NCBI GenBank assembly: GCA_034430155.1
Contig: DAOUET010000048.1
Location: 1-64,000 of the forward strand
DNA: 64,000 nucleotides
Direction: 5' to 3'
DNA from: DAOUET01 sp034430155
GTDB lineage: Bacteria; Chloroflexota; Anaerolineae; Anaerolineales; UBA4823
A program made the position numbers and the translations under genes. A model generated the notes under the pieces. It did not search any database and was not told the DNA's origin. It saw only the letters and a program-made list of their open reading frames with translations. This document shows, piece by piece, positions 60,127-64,000 of this stretch. The first letter of the stretch is position 1; every line of letters begins with the position of its first letter.

Positions 60127-62956
60127 TCCAGAGACTAGCCATCCTTACTCTCAAATAACTTTTCCCACAATCGTCAGGATGATCGTGCTGATATCGCTGG
60201 TGGTTGCTATTTTGCCATCTTCAACTGGGCAGGCAATCGGCCTACAACAAGCGGGTGATTCTACAGAACGCGCCCAAGCTCTGCTGGAAACACTATCACC
60301 AGAAGAGCGCGTCGGGCAACTATTCATGGTGACGTTTACTGGCACCGACAGTGGGCCTGAATCAGCCATCTTCGACCTTATTGTTAACCATCATATCGGT
60401 GGGGTGGTATTACAGGCTGAAAATGACAACTTCGCTTCCCAACCCCAAACCTTGGGGGATGCACTCCATATGATCCGCCAGCTGCAAACTGATGAATGGT
60501 CCGCATCTCAATCCCTGCAGATAGATCCGGTAAGCAACCAAGAGTTCACCCCAGCCTTCATGCCACTTTTCATCGGTATATCCCAAGAAGGTGATGGCGC
60601 CCCTTATGACCAGATAATCAATGGTTTGACATCCTTACCAAGCCAGATGGCTTTGGGAGCCACCTGGCAAACAGACCTGGCGCAGCAGGTCGGCAAGGTA
60701 CTTGGGGAAGAACTTTCAGCTCTGGGTATTAATCTCCTGCTGGGACCTTCTCTGGATGTCTTGGAAACACCCCATCCCCAGGGCACTGGTGATTTAGGAG
60801 TAAGAACTTTCGGAGGCGATCCTTATTGGGTGGGCGAAATGGGACGTGCATACGTAAGCGGTATACACGAAGGCAGTGAAAACCGCATGGCAGTTGTTGG
60901 AGAGCACTTTCCAGGACACGGCAGTTCCGACCGGCTGCCCGAAGAGGAAGTCGCTACCATCCGCAAATCTCTAGAACAGCTCAAAGGCTTCGAACTACCA
61001 CCTTTTTATGCCGTTACCGGCAATGCACCAACCCAGGCTGCTATGGTGGATGCACTGCTGGCCTCCCATATCCGTTACCAGGGTTTTCAAGGCAACATCC
61101 GCGAGACCACCCAACCTGTCAGCCTCGACCCACAGGCTTTCGACAAATTGATGAATTTGCCGGCAATTACAAAGTGGCGCGCCAGCGGTGGCGTGATGAT
61201 CAGTGATAACCTCGGCAGTCATGCCTTCCGCCGCTTCTCGGACCCAACCGGCCAGGACTTCAAAGCTCGATTGATTGCTCGAAACGCCTTTATCGCTGGT
61301 AACGATTTGCTTTTCCTGGGAAATGAATTCATCGATACGGCCGATCCGGATTATTACACGACGATTCTAAACACCCTCTCCCTTTTCGCTAAAAAATACC
61401 GTGAAGATCCGGCTTTTGCGAACCGGGTTGATGAATCTGCCCTACGTATTCTCACCCTGAAATACCGAATTTACAACAACATCTTCACCCTCAACCAGAT
61501 ACTTCCCACTCAAAATAGTATCGCCGATGCAGGTAAATCGGACCAGATAACCTTCGAGGTAGCCCAAGAAGCAGCCACACTGATAAGCCCTTCTCAAGCG
61601 GACCTCGCGGATGCGCTTCCAGAACCTCCCAATCTAAATGATCATATTGTTTTCATTACCGATACTCGTACGGCGAAGCAATGCAGTGAGTGCTCTCCTC
61701 AACCTGTGCTGGCTGCCAACGCCCTTGAACAGGCGGTGGTCCATTTGTATGGACCATTTGCTGGAGGGCAGGTGCTACAACGCAACCTGGAAACCTATAC
61801 GTATGCAAATTTGCTGGAGTTCTTAGACCAAAGAGGGCAATACGAGGAGATTCCCAAGATAGAAGCCGACCTGAGAGGGGCAAATTGGATTGTTTTCGCC
61901 ATGCTCAACGTGACCACCAATGTACCCGCCTCCCAAAGCCTGTCGCGCTTTCTTGCCGAAAGCCCTGACCTTTTTCGCCAGAAAAAAGTCGTCGTTTTCG
62001 CTTTTAATGCTCCATATTTTCTAGACCAAACGGAAGTCTCGAAAATTACTACTTATTACGGCTTATATAGCAAGTCACCAAAATTTGTCGAAGTAGCTGC
62101 GCGCTTATTATTCGGTGAAATTCCCGCTCCCGGCAACCTGCCCGTATCCGTACCGGGGGTTGGTTATGACTTGATTTCAGCCACCGCTCCAGACCCAGAG
62201 CAAGTTATCCCCTTGCACCTTGATATTCCGGAAGCGAACGGGCAACAAGGCACTGAAACACCTGAACCAACACCCACTCCGATGTTCGAAGTCGGCGGGC
62301 TCATCCCCATCCGAACCGGAGTCATTTTGGACCATAATGGACATCCAGTCCCCGACGATACCTTAGTGGAATTCATCCTGAGCGGCGGCAATGAGATTTC
62401 GGCCATATCCCAAGTTGAGCCAACCCGGAATGGTATCGCCCGTACCACCTTTCTGGTAGATCGATCGGGAACCCTTGAAATTAGTGCTAAGAGCGATCCA
62501 GCCACAGAATCAACTGTGCTGCGATACGATGTCCCTCCTGAGACGATAGATGAGAACGCCATCACTCCCACATTAACGCCTACCGAAACCCCCACGGAGG
62601 CTCCATCACCCACCATTACAGTTAACCCAACAGCCATTGTGACGCCGATAGCCAACGACCACACCCATTTTGGTGATTGGCTCCTGGCTTTGCTGGTCAC
62701 CAGCGCCTTAGGGGTTGCGGTCTTCTGGATGAGCTCATTATTCGGGGTGGTAGAATGGGGCCTGCGAAGAACCATGCTGGTATTGATTGGAGGTTTACTC
62801 GGATACACTTACTTGGCGTTGGGCATGCCGGGGAGCGAAGATCTAATACAAAACTCTGGTATATGGGGAGTTTTATTGATCACCCTCCTGGGAGCGGTTG
62901 TAGGCTGGGCCACTGCCTGGGGATGGCAAATGATCCAGAACAACGGTAAGCTGTAA
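60110..62956 (+). CDS. Membrane-anchored GH3-family protein
   Basis: 948 residues. A signal or anchor helix (about 22-45) precedes a GH3 N-terminal barrel (about 55-450). GEHFPGHGSSDRLPEEE (264-280) and MISDNLGSH with likely nucleophile D366 are the landmarks. The Asp-His pair of NagZ enzymes (KHFPGHG...DSH) is not seen, so hexosaminidase activity is uncertain. A second alpha/beta domain (about 500-700), a Thr/Pro linker, an Ig-like region (about 735-815), another Thr/Pro linker and about three C-terminal helices follow. The start is a TTG with AGGAG upstream. Confidence 0.82.
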   Translation: MKARINPETSHPYSQITFPTIVRMIVLISLVVAILPSSTGQAIGLQQAGDSTERAQALLETLSPEERVGQLFMVTFTGTDSGPESAIFDLIVNHHIGGVVLQAENDNFASQPQTLGDALHMIRQLQTDEWSASQSLQIDPVSNQEFTPAFMPLFIGISQEGDGAPYDQIINGLTSLPSQMALGATWQTDLAQQVGKVLGEELSALGINLLLGPSLDVLETPHPQGTGDLGVRTFGGDPYWVGEMGRAYVSGIHEGSENRMAVVGEHFPGHGSSDRLPEEEVATIRKSLEQLKGFELPPFYAVTGNAPTQAAMVDALLASHIRYQGFQGNIRETTQPVSLDPQAFDKLMNLPAITKWRASGGVMISDNLGSHAFRRFSDPTGQDFKARLIARNAFIAGNDLLFLGNEFIDTADPDYYTTILNTLSLFAKKYREDPAFANRVDESALRILTLKYRIYNNIFTLNQILPTQNSIADAGKSDQITFEVAQEAATLISPSQADLADALPEPPNLNDHIVFITDTRTAKQCSECSPQPVLAANALEQAVVHLYGPFAGGQVLQRNLETYTYANLLEFLDQRGQYEEIPKIEADLRGANWIVFAMLNVTTNVPASQSLSRFLAESPDLFRQKKVVVFAFNAPYFLDQTEVSKITTYYGLYSKSPKFVEVAARLLFGEIPAPGNLPVSVPGVGYDLISATAPDPEQVIPLHLDIPEANGQQGTETPEPTPTPMFEVGGLIPIRTGVILDHNGHPVPDDTLVEFILSGGNEISAISQVEPTRNGIARTTFLVDRSGTLEISAKSDPATESTVLRYDVPPETIDENAITPTLTPTETPTEAPSPTITVNPTAIVTPIANDHTHFGDWLLALLVTSALGVAVFWMSSLFGVVEWGLRRTMLVLIGGLLGYTYLALGMPGSEDLIQNSGIWGVLLITLLGAVVGWATAWGWQMIQNNGKL

Positions 62957-62961
62957 TAGAA

Positions 62962-63957
62962 TTACCGCATTAAAGTGGCGAGCAAGCTTATGATCACCAT
63001 ACCAGCAGTAATGCCGGCAAGAATCCATTCGGTTGGCGAAGAAATCAGATCACCCAACACCAGAGGAGGTAGTGGCTGGCGTTGTTGGGAGATGGGGTTC
63101 AAATTACCTGATAAGGCTTTGCGAAAAGTTTCTACATCCTGTGGTCGATCATCCGGGTGCAGATTCATTGCCCACAGAACAGCTCGTTCAGTTCGCCAGG
63201 TGAGATCTGATCTGAGCTGTCTGGGTGGAACAAGGCTGTTTGGATGCAAGAAACGCTCACGCGCTTCAACCGGAGCCTGGTTAGTGAGCAGATGGTACAA
63301 GGTGGCACCAAAAGCATAAATATCACTGCGAGCATCAGTATGTCCTGTGTCGCCGCCGTACTGCTCTAAGGGTGTATAAAGGGCAGTGCCGCGCCCTTGT
63401 AGAATAGTGATCGTCATTTCTTCAGAAGCAAGTATCTTGACCAAGCCAAAATCAACAAGTTTAATTAAACCGCTAGGCGTTAGCTTCAAATTACTGGGCT
63501 TGATATCGCGATGCAGAATTGGCGGTTCTTGACTATGCATATAAATCAGTGCATCGGCCAGCTGCATCGCCCAAGAGAGCACCTCTTTCTCAGCAAGATG
63601 AGATTTACGTTGTTGTGCTTCGGTCATTAATGTGCGTAAATCTTTGCCAGGAACGAAGTCCATTACCAGGTAATCACGTTGTTTCTCAGAAAAAAAATCG
63701 GACACTTTGGGTAAATTCGGATGGTCAAGGCGCGCAAGGACGGTAGCCTCTCGCAGGAATTGATCGCGAGCCTGCTTGAGCATCTCTTCAGGCAGTGATC
63801 CATCATGCGCCACCTCCTTGAGCGCGCAATGACGGCCCTCTAATCGGAGATCATCAGCCAGATAGATTGAACCCATCCCTCCTTGGCCAATAATCTGGCT
63901 GATTTTATAGCGTTCGCGCAGTACCTCTCCAGGTTTTAACGGCGTGGGCATGGTCAC
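62962..63957 (-). CDS. Serine/threonine protein kinase with C-terminal membrane helix
   Basis: 331 residues, a Hanks-type kinase. The glycine loop is GQGGMGSIY (24-32), the ATP Lys is K47, the catalytic loop HRDIKPSN (149-156) and DFG (169-171). YTPLEQYGG fits the activation-segment end. Residues about 270-300 form a linker and a single helix (about 308-328) anchors it. No outer sensor domain follows the helix, so the activating signal is unclear. It converges on the GH3 gene with 5 nt between stops. Confidence 0.93.
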   Translation of the reverse strand: MTMPTPLKPGEVLRERYKISQIIGQGGMGSIYLADDLRLEGRHCALKEVAHDGSLPEEMLKQARDQFLREATVLARLDHPNLPKVSDFFSEKQRDYLVMDFVPGKDLRTLMTEAQQRKSHLAEKEVLSWAMQLADALIYMHSQEPPILHRDIKPSNLKLTPSGLIKLVDFGLVKILASEEMTITILQGRGTALYTPLEQYGGDTGHTDARSDIYAFGATLYHLLTNQAPVEARERFLHPNSLVPPRQLRSDLTWRTERAVLWAMNLHPDDRPQDVETFRKALSGNLNPISQQRQPLPPLVLGDLISSPTEWILAGITAGMVIISLLATLMR

Positions 63958-64000
63958 AAAGGATAAGAAGGACTTAATATAAATTCGGTTGGTAGTGCTT

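Noticed and set aside
62164..62808. A 214-codon minus-strand frame
   Set aside because: Fully antisense to the GH3 gene; its Val/Gly/Ser-rich repeats mirror the Thr/Pro linker on the other strand.

Overview
The window is a dense bacterial chromosome segment of roughly even base composition. Its content suggests a Chloroflexota bacterium of the Anaerolineae type: lipoproteins and surface enzymes with Pro/Thr linkers, several LiaF-like membrane proteins, duplicated DUF4129 proteins beside DUF58 and MoxR, a DUF2142-like membrane protein, and ParB-like proteins fused to universal stress domains. This placement is inferred from gene content and style; no database was searched. I see no rRNA, CRISPR array, phage genes or plasmid functions.

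Layout. 1-608 holds dispersed palindromic repeats. 609-5762 carries a GT4 glycosyltransferase, tRNA-Thr(CGT), uridine kinase, cyclophilin, a VTT membrane protein and an M20 peptidase. 5833-9320 is a two-component system with a 929-residue Cache-HAMP-GAF-PAS kinase. 9571-14322 is a complete branched-chain amino-acid type ABC transporter, followed by a CBS-ACT protein. 15218-20376 (minus) is a MoxR-DUF58-DUF4129-DUF4129 operon. 20542-27800 has a DnaQ-DinG fusion, three LiaF/DUF5668-like membrane proteins and nicotinate phosphoribosyltransferase.

28173-32293 is the least familiar part. Two convergent homologous proteins share a ParB-like DGNHR core and a conserved WYD/DLYLWI module. One ends in two universal stress domains and the other carries the module twice. 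A small ORF and a metallophosphoesterase flank them. 32718-36080 has a small protein, a sulfotransferase, an Sfp-type phosphopantetheinyl transferase and the remnant of an NRPS adenylation domain cut by a degraded IS3-family element. 36259-46588 is a secreted protease followed by a minus-strand surface polysaccharide region: NusG paralogue, O-antigen-type polymerase, LPG-synthase/flippase-like protein, WecG/TagA glycosyltransferase, low-molecular-weight phosphatase, large membrane protein and a clan-A glycosidase lipoprotein.

46828-52227 (minus) is a central carbon unit in transcription order yvcK, gap, pgk, tpiA, then an M50-like protease, with stem-loops in the gap-pgk and pgk-tpiA junctions. 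52463-63957 contains a ROK kinase, RecJ, a DPM1-like glycosyltransferase, an AAA ATPase with an N-terminal winged-helix-like part, a glycerophosphodiester phosphodiesterase, a PLP dehydratase, a lone CoA-transferase beta-like subunit without the expected catalytic Glu, a membrane-anchored GH3 protein and a Ser/Thr kinase.

Two window-wide patterns stand out. A 93-94 bp hairpin element with terminal inverted repeats occurs twice, 25 kb apart. Five genes (udk, dinG, yvcK, the ROK kinase and the DPM1-like glycosyltransferase) have a TATAAT-like box only 6-8 nt before the start codon and no Shine-Dalgarno sequence, which suggests leaderless mRNAs.
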